Positions 21,153-31,770 of a stretch of 64,000 nucleotides of DNA are shown here, piece after piece; the stretch's first letter is position 1, and each line of letters begins with the position of its first letter. The DNA is taken from positions 310,001-374,000 of the forward strand of contig CANXME010002009.1 of NCBI GenBank assembly GCA_948144175.1, in the 5' to 3' direction. The notes under the pieces are model-generated. The model worked only from the letters and a program-made list of their open reading frames with translations. It did no database searches and was not told where the DNA came from. This DNA is from Closterium sp. NIES-65 (lineage: Eukaryota > Streptophyta > Zygnematophyceae > Desmidiales > Closteriaceae). The translations under genes were made by a program, and so were the position numbers.

Positions 21153-23567
21153 ATGGCAAGTGGCTTGCTATGCACGGGTCGTGGTGTGCGACGCATGATA
21201 ATGGGTGCTTCATACCTCCGTGTGGTCGCGCAGAAGGAGTATTCCGAGCAGCGCACGCTAGCGCCGCGGCTAACGGCGGCGTTGGAGGCGGTGATTGGCC
21301 GCACGGAGCGCGAGGACCGCCACTTCCTCGCGCACGGCCGCTGGGACCCCGCGCCCACCTCACCCGCCTCCCCCGCAGCCTCCGCGCTTCCAGCGCCGTC
21401 TCCCAAACAGCCTGTGGCACAGCAAGGCGAGCGGCGTCTCCTCCTTCCGTGCGTGGAAGGTACTTTCTGTTCCTGCGAACGCGCCGTTTGTGTTGGCAAG
21501 TTGCGTCCATTGGATAAGCGCGTCTGTTCCTCTTCGTGTGCCGACGAGTGCAGGGGTGATTCAGCACCGGTCTCCCGCTGCTTGGGAGCGCGGCGTTGTC
21601 GGACAACGACGAAACTCGCCTCCCTCCCATGCCGCGTGTTGTTTGTCGTTTCAGCGTCCCTCGCGCTCTTCCCTCAAGCGAAGCCTCTATCACCTCAGTC
21701 CGCCAGCGCCGCTCACTCCGCCTTCTCCCGCCGCGCCCTTCGCCAGATCGCACCCGGCCGAGGCGTCCCTCGCATCCCGCCGGCTGCCACGAGGATCCCC
21801 CACGGCAGCAGCAGCAACAGCAGCAAGCGACAGAGCGCGGTGAGGGCGCGGACGGGCGGAGCACGGGGGGGAATGGCGAAGAGGGAGACGCGAGAACAGG
21901 ACCTTCATGGCATCGGCAGCGGCAGCAACAGCCCTGCCTTGCCTCTGCGCCCCTGCCTCCCTCACACACTGCCTATGGCCATGGCGCCTGTGCGCCCCGC
22001 TCTGCATCCTGCCAGCACAGCAGTCCCCGCCTTGCCCGCCTTACCACCACAGCATGCCGCACACGCCTTCCACTCGCTCCCTTCCATGCCACCCCCGATT
22101 TTCCAGGCGCAGCACATGGCACCGCCAGTGCCCCAAGCGCAGCACGCGGCAGCTCCGGTGCCCCGAGCGCAGCACAAAGCACTGCCACATGTGCTGATGC
22201 CGCCACTGCGACATCAAAGCCAGACGCACTGCGCCTCCAACCCAGCGGCAGTGCGCAGCACACTGGCACCGCGCCCTCAGCCCACGAGCAGAGGGAGCGC
22301 ATGCGTCGGAGCGGGTGCCGTGGTCGCGCCAGGAGCACTGCAGCAGTTCCCTCGCGCCCCCTCTCCCGCCCAGCCACTGATCGCTGCCCCCTCACCACCG
22401 CTTCCCTCGCCGCTGCAAGGCGACCCCGCACCAGCAGAGCGGGCGCAGAGCGGAATGAAGAGGCGGCTGCCGCATGATGCTGCAGCTGGGCGACTCCCCT
22501 CACCATCCCTCCGCCCCCTAGCTCTCACTGCTCACAGTGCCTTGCCACCTGCTGCCCACGCAACTGCCGCTCCTGCCGCCCACGCACCTGCCGCCCACGC
22601 ACCTGCCGCCCACGCACCTGCCGCCCACGCACCTGCCGCCCACGCACCTGTCACCCACGCATCTGCCGCCCACGCACCTGCCGCCCACGCACCTGCCGGC
22701 CACGCACCTTCCGCCCACGCACCCGGCCTGCCGTCATCAGCCTCAGGGTCGTCTGCGTGTTCCCCTTGCGAGCCCTCTCCCCGGACAGGCGTGGATGGCT
22801 CTGCTCTGCCTCCGCCTCGCGCCATGCTCTCCCCGTCCGCCCACCTCATGCAGGCTCACCTTGACAGGTTGCACCTGGAGCAGGCTGTATCTGCCACGCG
22901 CTTATCTGTCAAAGGGACGCAGTATGGGAGCCAAGCAGTGCCTGCAGCCCAGACTGGCGAGCATGCAGGGCCGCCAGGCAGCCTCATGGACCATGTCGTG
23001 CGCCTGCTGCCCCGCTCCCACCCCCTTCAGACGTCTGCGCCAATGGCAGCACACCACGTGGCAGCAGTGCACTCAGCATCTGCACCTGCAGTGGGTGCAG
23101 GTTTGGCTTCGCCTGGGGGTTCCGTGGCAGGACACACTCTAGAGGCGATTCAACTGGCCCTGCGACAACACTTGTCCGCCACCGGCCCTGCTGCCAGCCC
23201 CACATCTCTCCCCACAGCCACGACGGTGCATGCTAGAGATCCCCCCATAGCCGGCGCACCACTGGGAAGGACAGTTCCTGACACTGCAGCAACTGCACTC
23301 AACCTGGCCTCCTCATCCAATGTCTCCTCCTCCATGTCTTTTCTGCGCCCTGCTTCTGGCCTCGCTAATGACCATCACATCAGTCAGTATGTGCCCGTTG
23401 GTGAGGGGCATCCCCATGATAGAGGGATTGAACGCAAAGTCGAGGAAAACAAGCAGATACATGGCGACAGGAGAGATGAGGAGGATGACATAAGCTCGCA
23501 TGAAGTCCCTCGCCTTTTTGGAGTTCCGCTGCGTCATAAGACATCGAGAAATAATTCAGCTAGCTAG
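21153..23567 (+). CDS. Low-complexity protein with an RLFGV motif near the C-terminus, function unknown
   Basis: An ATG at 21153 opens an 804-codon frame. A GT-AG intron at 21460-21654 (195 nt, 65 codons) is possible; its removal keeps the frame and gives about 739 residues. The first 70 residues (KEYSEQRTLAPRLTAALEAV, RTEREDRHFLAHGRW) look ordered. The rest is Ala/Pro/His/Ser-rich, with about eleven APAAH-type pentapeptides from a 15-bp repeat. The last 50 residues turn charged (ERKVEENKQIHGDRRDEEDD) and contain EVPRLFGVPL. R/KLFGV is a known plant repressor motif (class B heat-shock factors, RAV and some B3 proteins), but no DNA-binding domain is visible here. It could be a transcriptional co-regulator; that is inference from one short motif. 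Confidence 0.5.
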   Translation: MASGLLCTGRGVRRMIMGASYLRVVAQKEYSEQRTLAPRLTAALEAVIGRTEREDRHFLAHGRWDPAPTSPASPAASALPAPSPKQPVAQQGERRLLLPCVEGTFCSCERAVCVGKLRPLDKRVCSSSCADECRGDSAPVSRCLGARRCRTTTKLASLPCRVLFVVSASLALFPQAKPLSPQSASAAHSAFSRRALRQIAPGRGVPRIPPAATRIPHGSSSNSSKRQSAVRARTGGARGGMAKRETREQDLHGIGSGSNSPALPLRPCLPHTLPMAMAPVRPALHPASTAVPALPALPPQHAAHAFHSLPSMPPPIFQAQHMAPPVPQAQHAAAPVPRAQHKALPHVLMPPLRHQSQTHCASNPAAVRSTLAPRPQPTSRGSACVGAGAVVAPGALQQFPRAPSPAQPLIAAPSPPLPSPLQGDPAPAERAQSGMKRRLPHDAAAGRLPSPSLRPLALTAHSALPPAAHATAAPAAHAPAAHAPAAHAPAAHAPAAHAPVTHASAAHAPAAHAPAGHAPSAHAPGLPSSASGSSACSPCEPSPRTGVDGSALPPPRAMLSPSAHLMQAHLDRLHLEQAVSATRLSVKGTQYGSQAVPAAQTGEHAGPPGSLMDHVVRLLPRSHPLQTSAPMAAHHVAAVHSASAPAVGAGLASPGGSVAGHTLEAIQLALRQHLSATGPAASPTSLPTATTVHARDPPIAGAPLGRTVPDTAATALNLASSSNVSSSMSFLRPASGLANDHHISQYVPVGEGHPHDRGIERKVEENKQIHGDRRDEEDDISSHEVPRLFGVPLRHKTSRNNSAS
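22568..22722 (+). repeat. 15-bp in-frame coding repeat
   Basis: About ten copies of a CCGCCCACGCACCTG-type unit encode repeated Ala-Pro-Ala-Ala-His within the ORF starting at 21153. Because the unit is 15 bp, copy-number change preserves frame. Confidence 0.9.
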
Positions 23568-23983
23568 TTCTTTGTAGCTATTTAGGAGATGATTAAATAG
23601 AAAGATAGATTCAGATGGTATTTTGTTTTTGTCGTTGTAGGCTAATTTTGACAGCGCTGTTACATGCCTTTATCTCGTTGATTTTGAGCTTGTGTTGGTG
23701 ACATCGCAGAGCACAAATGACGGCTCGCCACTTGTCAGTCAAGATTCACAGTGCCCTTCTTTGGGATATTTTCGTCGTGACATCTTCCGTCCGCCCGCGC
23801 AAGGCAGCACCTGCTCTGTGAAGTCCCAAATTCCAAGGCTGCTGTGTTTCTTCAGCATTTCTGCTCAGCTGTCCTCCTCACGCCTATTCCGTGCATTGTC
23901 GCACTTTTTGAACATTTCTCCTTCCTCCTGAGTTTGTTCGGTGAAAGCGCGGATCTAGCCACTTCTCCGAAGCCTGAATCGCA

Positions 23984-25502
23984 ATGAACGGAAGCGATGC
24001 CTCAGGATCTGCCACCGCATCAGCCGCGGGCGAAACGCCTGTACCGCCTGCCACGTCACCAGGGACCGACAGGCGCACTGCAGCGCTGGGTGCGCTGGCG
24101 GTGCTGCCCGATGAGGTGATCGACAACATCATTGGACGGCTGGGAACGAAGGATCTCATGGCCGCCGCTTGCGTCAGCAGGCAAGCCCCTTTCTCCGCCC
24201 GTCGTCAAGCCCCGTTACAATCACTAGCCGCGCGAGAAGGCGCTTAATCACGACCTGTCATTCACGCAACCCCGTCGTTCCCCCTTCCTCCCGACGCTCC
24301 GCTTCCCCATTCCCCCCGTGTATCGGCGCGCAGCGTGCTGTACGTGTTCTGCATGGAGGAGCCCACGTGGCTGGCGGAGTGCTTCCGCGAGTACAAGGGC
24401 GAGGTGCTGCGCTTCGACCGCTCGTGGCGCCAGACCGTTCTCAATAAGTGCGCCGCGGGAAACGGGGGAGGGGAAGGGGGGCGAAGGGAAGGAGGGAAGG
24501 TGGGAAATAAGCGCAGGGGTGGGACAAATGGTCTAATTGGAATTCGGAGGAGGGCGGGGCGTGCGGGGTGGAATTGGGTGTAGGTATGGTGGCTGTAGGC
24601 AGCAGCGCGCTCCAAGTCCGACGGACGTTTGGCTCCATCTCATCTCTCCGTCTCATCTCTCCGTCTCTGCATGCGTCCGTCACTCCATGCCTCGCCTCAT
24701 TGCCGCCTCACTGCCGCCGTTGCTGCCTCGTGGCGTGTTGGACGGGATTGGCATGGCATGGTGTGGTTTGAATTCATGCATGGGGTGCTGGGGTGAATGG
24801 GGTCCATGGCAGGTTGTCGGAGGAGAAGGGAGTGGAGTGCCGAGATCTCAAGGAGCCGCTTCACTTCAAAGGTACCGCGCTTGCGATGCACACATGCTCA
24901 CACACACACACATGCAGGGTCGAATTAGAACACACACACTTGTGCGCATGCACGCATGCAGGCACGCACGCACGCATATTCGTGCTCTGGAAGGTGGGCA
25001 ATGTAGAAGTGGCAGCCACGCTATCCCCCTTCTGTTCCTCTCCCTTGCGTGCTGCCCCCACCCCCATTCTTCTGTGCCCTTACACACTTCCACCCCGCAT
25101 ATGCGCGTGCGTGCGTGCGTGCGTGCGTGCGTGTGGGCGCGCTCACAGACTTCCAGTCCATGTTTCTGTACCGGCGGTGGTACCGCTGCCACGTGAAGCT
25201 GGAGGCGTTTGAGGGCGACACGGGCCACGTGGAGCGCCGCGCTGGCCTCTCCCCTGACGAGTTCCGCCACTCCTACGACGGCCGCCGCCCCGTGCGTTGA
25301 GGGGGAGGGAGGGGGAGAGTGGGGGCGAGGGGGGAAGAATGGGGGCGAGGGGGGAAGAGTGGGGGCGAGAGGGGAAGAAGAGGGTGTGGAGTTGAAGGCG
25401 GTCACAACAGATTCCATGCCCAGTGCTGTGCTCTGTGCCCCACCACACACGCTTCCCTTGCTGTTCGTGCATGCCCCACATGCAAGCACACACACGCTCT
25501 CA

Positions 25503-25537
<35 letters not shown>

Positions 25538-25558
25538 GCATGCACCCACACACGCTCA

Positions 25559-25611
<53 letters not shown>

Positions 25612-25632
25612 GCATGCACCCACACACGCTCA

Positions 25633-25684
<52 letters not shown>

Positions 25685-28600
25685 CACGCATGCACCCACA
25701 CACGCTCACACACACACATACACACACACACACACTCTCACGCATGCACCCACACACACCCACACACACCCACACGCACACACACAGGTGATCATGACTG
25801 ACCTGACGGAGAACTGGAGGAGAGCCACGTCACAGTGGAGCATCGACAGCCTGGCGGAGGAGCACGGTGACGTGGCGCTGAAGGTGTCGGTGGCGAATGG
25901 GCACACGGTGCGCATGAAGCTGAGCGACTACCGTGAATACGTGGCGGCACAGCACGATGAGGAGCCGCTCTACATCTTTGATCCAAAGGTGACTCTGCTT
26001 CATCACCATTCCCAGATGGGGCATGTCAAATCAACCCAGGTCAACCCTTCTCACCCCTGTGTGCTGCCATTCGCCACAAGCATCACCCCGCACTCCACCC
26101 CCCTTCACCCACCACCCCCGCACCCCCCCTCCTCAACACCCAACCCCCCATCCCCTTCTGCAGTTCGGAGAGCAAGCACCAGCGCTAGTCACAGACTACT
26201 CGGTGCCGCCGCACTTCACGGAGGACGTGTTTGAAGCCATGCCCGCGCTCAACCGCCCCATGTACCGCTGGCTCGTCGCGGGCCCCCAGCGCTCGGGCGC
26301 GGGGTGGCACGTGGACCCCGCGCTCACCAGTGCCTGGAACACTCTGCTCGCGGGGAGAAAGCGATGGGCGCTCTACCCGCCCGGGAAGGTGCCGCCAGGT
26401 GTCACGTTACGAGTGGATGATGACTCGGGCGATGTGGATTACGATGGGCCCACGTCGCTCAAGGTGAGTTGAGTGTTGGGCGGATTTAAAGGGACAGCTC
26501 AGCTGTTTCAGTACACTTACGGTATGCTACCTGCTCGTCCCCCTTGCAGTGGTGGCTGGAGGTATACCCTTTCCTGTGCCCGGAGGACAAGTAATGCACT
26601 GCTGAGGCCATGTCTGAGGCGCCTCAACAACCGTGCGCCTTTCCCACTCTCACCGCCCCCCCGCCTCTCCTTCCACCACCCCTTTCCAGTGGTGGCTGGA
26701 GGTGTATCCTCTCCTGCGCCCGGAGGACAAACCAATGGAAGTCATGCAGCGACCAGGCGAGACCATCTACGTGCCGTCAGGGTGGTGGCACAGCGTGCTC
26801 AACCTCGACCTCACCGTCGCTGTCACGCAGAACTTCGCCTCTTCGGCCAACTTTGACTGCGTGTGCCTTGACATGGTACCCGGGCGGCACAGGGGCGTGG
26901 CGCGCGCTGGGCGACTGGCGATCGAGGCCGGGGAGAAGTGGGACGAGCGACTCAAGGCCATGTATGGGGAGGGCGAGGAGGAGGAGGATGAGGATGAGTG
27001 GGAGGAGGTGGAGGACGGCGAGGAGGTGGAAGGGAGTGAGGAGGGGGAAGAGGAGGGGGAAGAGGAGGGGGGGGAAGGGGAGAGCGAGGGGGAGGAGGGG
27101 GAGGGGGGCACGTGGAATGGCATGCAGGGGCGGCTGTCAGCGTTGGCAGCGCAGCAGTTTCTGAGCGAGGGGGGCAACGAGGGGTGGTCCATGCCTGAGA
27201 TCCGTATCCTGCTGCGCTCGCTCTGGCCCGCCCAGCCCCAGCTTCAGGATCGCATTTGGAAGGTGCGGCTCGCTGCACTGCCGTGCTGCCATGCTGCCAT
27301 TCTGCCTGTGTGTGTGTCCATCTGTGTGTGTGTCCATCTCTGTGTGTGTCCATCTGTGCTCTCACCTCCTCTGTCCCGCTGCCCCACTCTCTACGCACGG
27401 ATCCTATCATTCGTCCCATGATCCTGGTTCGCCACTCGCCCTCCCTCCTCTGAGTGTGCAGAACGCGTGTCTGTGCATGGATGCTGCCACGTGGCACAGG
27501 CGTGTGGTCACAGTGTGCCAGGCACACGGCCTGCCCGCCCCCAACGGCCTGGACGCCCTCCCCCTCGGATCCGGATCCAATGCTGTGAGCCCACCCACTC
27601 CCCCTCTCTCTCGCCTCCTCCCTTCTCACTCACCTCTCTCTCCCTTCCCGCTCTCCCTTGTGCTTGCTCGCGCGCTCTCACATTCGTTCTCAGCCTTCTC
27701 TGCATGCACCATTGCACCTCGCATCACCTCCCCCCCGCTCCCCCCTCGGTGCAGGTATACATGGTGGGGCAGCACGTGGTGAAGCTGTATCTGCCCATGG
27801 GCTCTCACGATGAGTCTGCCGCCACCTTCCTCGCCAAGGAGGTACCCACCACTGCACGCCCTGCCCTGCCCTGCCCTGCCCTGCCCTGCCCTGCCCTGCC
27901 CTGCCCTGCCGTGCCCTGCCGTACCCTGCCGTGCCCTGCCGTGCGTGTCTCTTGTGCGTCACCCAGGTTCTATTGCCAACTTCTTCTGCAATCCCGCTGG
28001 TAGCACCGCCCCTCCACTCCACCTCACCACCCGTCCTCCTCACAGCTATCCTTCCCTTCCACCACCACCTAAACTCATCACAATCGTTCCTCCTGCTCCC
28101 TGCACCTCCCCACCTCCCACTTCCCCCTCGCAACTCCCCCGACCCCCCTTGACTGTTTCCAGTTGGCCTTCTACCGCGAGCTCCACGCGTCCCAGTCACC
28201 CCTGCTGCCCTGCATTCCGCCCCTCGTGGCCTCGGGCCTGCTCTTCTCATCCGGGGTTGTGGACAAGAGCGAGGAGGAGAATGGTGCGAAGGGGCGGGAA
28301 GGAAAGGACGGGGCGGGGGGAAAGAAGGACGTGCAGGCGAATGGGGTGGGGAGCAACGGGCGGAGTGCAGAGGGCGAGGGCGGAGAGGCAGGGGCGGAAG
28401 GGGCGGAAGGGGCGGAAGGGGAGAAGCAGCAGGAGGGGTACCCGTTTGAGGTGAGCATAGCACCGCAAGAGGAGCAGCTGGTCGCAGCACAGTGGGACGG
28501 GCTGACCGAGCACCGGCCTGTGAACCCCTTCGAGGAGGCACAGGGGGCTGTGGCGCGAGGGCGGGCGGGGAAGAAGGGGAAGAGCGGCAAGGGGAAGGAG

Positions 28601-30706
28601 GAGGGGAGGGATAGGCGGACCCCGGCGTATCGACGGCGCGCCAAGAAGAAGGCTGAGGAGAGGCGCCGGCGCAGGGAGCTGGCTAAAGGGAAGAAGGGGA
28701 AGGACGGTGGGGTGGGAGTGGGGGTGGGAGAGAAGGGGGAAACAGAGCAAGGGGAAGGGGAGGAATACGATGAGGAGGAGGAGGAGGAGGAAGAGGAGGA
28801 GGGGGAGGAGGAGGGAGTGTGGCCGTACATCATCACGGGGCGGTGCCCTGGGTGGCAACTGGATGCTGTGTGAGTGGCGCACTGCTCATGCTCTCACATG
28901 GCTGCGCACACACGCTCACATGCTCACGCTCCAGACCTCTTCCAGTGAACACAGATCCTTACATGCACATTGCTGTCCCCGTCACAGTCCCCCTCTTCGC
29001 CCATCCCATTCCTCCCTCTCCCCACCCACCTCTTTCCCTCCCCTCTCACCCCCTCATCCCTCCTGCCATTCACCCCAGTGCGGACCTAGCAACACCAGCG
29101 GACAGGCAGGCTCTGGCGGACTTCTTTGCGGCGTGCCTCTCCCACCTGCACTCGCTGCCGCTGCCCGCCTCCCCGCTCTCCCCGCCGTCCCGCAAGGCCA
29201 AGAGCAAGAGCAAGGAGGAGAAGGCAGGGGCGCAGGGCGCAGCAGGGGAGGCGGTTCAAGCGAATGGGACTGCAAAGGAGGGGGTGGGGAACGGGGCGGT
29301 GGAGAGTGGTGGGAAGGAGGAGGAGCAGGAGGAGGAGGTGGTGGTGAGTGAGGAGTGGAGGCCGTTTGCAGAGATGATGCGCGAGCACAGCAAGTACATC
29401 AAGGAGCGACTCCAAGACATGTGAGTGCAGCACGGCGAGTGTGTGAGAGAGTGGGGCACGTGTGTCACAGCCGGGCATCTGGGTGGCAGCAGGGTAATGT
29501 GAGAGACGAGATCGCAGCAGTGCCGGTGTCATTCCTTCGCCCTTCCCCCGTGGTTCCCATCCATCCCATGCCAAGCGCCCTCCATGCGTCTCACCCACCT
29601 CTCTCCCTTGCTGCACCCCTCTCACACCACAGGGGCAGCCTCCCCCCACACCTGGTGAAGCAGGCAGTGGCCTATCTGCCCAAGGACCCCGCATTGCTCT
29701 TCCAAGGCCTTGTTAGTCCCCTCCCCCTCCTGCCACACCCGCTTCCCTCTTCTCTCTTTTGTTGCTTTTTCCCAGCTGCTTGCTCCAACTAGCCCTGCAT
29801 AAATTCGTCAGCACACCTTACTCTTCCTGTATCTTTTGCTCCACCCTCATTTCCTCTCCCCTATCCTAATACCGTGCATCCCTTGCATCGTACACCCCTC
29901 CTCTGGTCACAATCCCGAATCATCACGTGCCACGGCAGGAGCGCCCGTCATGGCTACACACGGACATCATGAGTGACAACGTGCTGCTGGCTGCCGCCTC
30001 GCCCGCTGCCACGCCCGTCATCGAGGAGTTTGTTGCGCGCGGCAAGGACGGCGCGGAGAAGAGCAACGGCGAGAAGCCAGGTGCAGGCGAGGGGGGTGGA
30101 GAGAAGGAGGTGGCAGCTGAGGGGGAGCGGGTGCTGCAGCCGTCTTCCATCATCGACTTTGGCACCCTCATTCTCGGTGCGCTGCTCCTTCTTGCCTACT
30201 TTGCATCCCGGGTCGTCAAGATGATTGTTGGTGCTGAAACACTCGCGCATGTGTTGTGAATCATCAACCCTTGCATGCTGAATCCCCCACCCCTCCCCAC
30301 ACCCCCGTGTGCGTGGCACACCAGGTGACCCGCTGTACGACCTGGTGATGCTGCATGTGAGTGCACAGCGCTGCAACAAGGCCGACCTCGCCAGGCTGTT
30401 CTCCACCTACAAGCCGCCACGGCCAGTGCAGGGAGCCGGAGCAAACTTCACCCTGTCCTATCGTGCCATGTGAGTGGGTGGGGATAGGCTCAGCTGCATT
30501 TCTTGATAAGGTTGTAGCACAGATTCGTGTGCAGTCAATTTAACCATCTCCTTTCACCATCTTGTGCTGTTCACAGGTGTTACACTCTGCTGAACCAGAA
30601 CGATGCGCTCAGTCGTGTGTTCCGCTATCGCAAGGAGCTTTCTGACGTGAAGACCTTGGAGGAAATCGCCACTGCAGTGTGGGGCCAGCTGGATGAGTTG
30701 GTTTAA
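23984..30706 (+). CDS. JMJ21: F-box/JmjC/kinase-like protein, JMJ21 orthologue (1145 residues)
   Basis: Fifteen phase-consistent exons: 23984-24180, 24334-24447, 24813-24871, 25149-25291, 25788-25988, 26164-26463, 26690-27262, 27462-27584, 27755-27841, 28163-28869, 29079-29420, 29633-29711, 29939-30176, 30325-30469 and 30577-30706. Domains in order: F-box ([13 protein letters not shown], about residue 40), JmjC with iron ligands His287 and Asp289 ([15 protein letters not shown]) and His372 ([11 protein letters not shown]), then an aminoglycoside-phosphotransferase-like domain ([46 protein letters not shown]). This fusion is that of Arabidopsis At1g78280. The JmjC part should be a 2-oxoglutarate/Fe(II) oxygenase and the F-box suggests an SCF partner; substrates are unknown. 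Two long Glu/Lys-rich insertions (exons 7 and 10) enlarge it over the plant homologue. The first intron appears to use a GC donor. Confidence 0.92.
25497..25787. repeat. Compound CA microsatellite in a JMJ21 intron
   Basis: Long (CA)n runs alternate with a CTCACGCATGCACCC spacer repeated about four times, immediately before the exon 5 acceptor CACACAG. Confidence 0.95.
26551..26597 (+). repeat. Decoy copy of the start of JMJ21 exon 7
   Basis: Following a TTGCAG acceptor, this segment repeats the first about 44 bp of exon 7 (26690 onward) with few changes and then hits an in-frame TAA. It encodes [14 protein letters not shown] against [14 protein letters not shown] in the true exon. It is a tandemly duplicated 3' splice site plus exon start, now unusable without truncating the protein. 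Confidence 0.88.
27860..27945. repeat. CCTGC pentamer microsatellite
   Basis: More than ten CCTGC units with a few GTGCC variants directly follow the JMJ21 exon 9 donor. Confidence 0.9.
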
Positions 30707-31770
30707 TAGTCTTATTGTAAATCATTACATTTTACTATTTTGAGAGTATGTTGTGTTGGTGGTAAAGCACATGAGATGGCACAGTGATCAAACCTGGCTG
30801 GTTCTAGTTTGTCTGGTATATATCTGCATGATATACTATGTGACAATGATAGGATTTCATAGGTGGCTTCCTACCTATATTTTTACCTCTGCTTTAACTC
30901 CGAGGTGTACGCATTGCACTATCTCTGCACTTTTGCTTCGCTTCAAAAGCACTCTTCCAGAGATTCATGTCAAAATACATGGAGCAAAAAAAAGCCAGCT
31001 GCACATTTCCTCGGCGGGCTGTGTTGCTGCGGCATGGGCCTGTAACGCCAGCTGCATGGGTGGCCCTGGCGTGGCTCTACCGAACACGTCGTTCTCTGTT
31101 TCCATCTCGTGTTCTGCCGCTGCCCGCTGTCCCCACCTGCACCCACTACCTCCACCATGACTAGCCTTGCCCTTGAGCTCGCACACACGTCGCAGCCCTC
31201 GCCAGTGCCGTCCTCCGCGCGGTCGATGATACGATATTTGCCACCGCCTCTCGTGCCGCAAACTCGCCATCCACGGAATAAGCAGACTACGCAGAATTCA
31301 CCCAATAGAAAAGCTTGGAGGAGCTTACCTGGCAGAGAACGAGGATCGCCGTGTGCTCTACAGTGCAGCGCTGCACCCGCAGATTGGCCGTAGGAAGGGA
31401 AGGCCGGAGCGATTCGTCCGTCCCAGCATGGTGACGTCTAACTCCCGCGAGCGCGAATTGCGCGCACGAGGCGCGTGTCTTCGCCATGGTCTCTCGCTCC
31501 GTGTATAACAAGGTTTGTCGCTCTGCCTCGTGCCTCCCGTCGCCTCCTGCGCTAACACGCTTGAAGCTTGCCCGGGTCCGACTCGACAAGCCCAGCCTTC
31601 CAGGAGCCTACTACCGTGTGCTTCCCAGCTCGACGTAACACGCGCGAAGCCTCCCGCGCCATACGCCGCAACCCACTTGATCTGCTTCTTACCGACCTCC
31701 CGGGCCCATCGCACGCCACCATCGCGAGACTGCGGCACCGTCGCGAGGCGTGTCACACCTCGCCTGCCGC
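30707..31770. other. Intergenic region between JMJ21 and the next ORF
   Basis: An AT-rich stretch follows the JMJ21 stop to about 30980 and is likely the 3' untranslated region. GC-rich sequence to 31770 probably holds the promoter or leader of the next gene. No coding segment could be defended. Confidence 0.5.

Noticed and set aside
31750-31770. Upstream start for the 31.8-kb ORF
   Set aside because: The codon is GTG; the first ATG in frame is at 31771.
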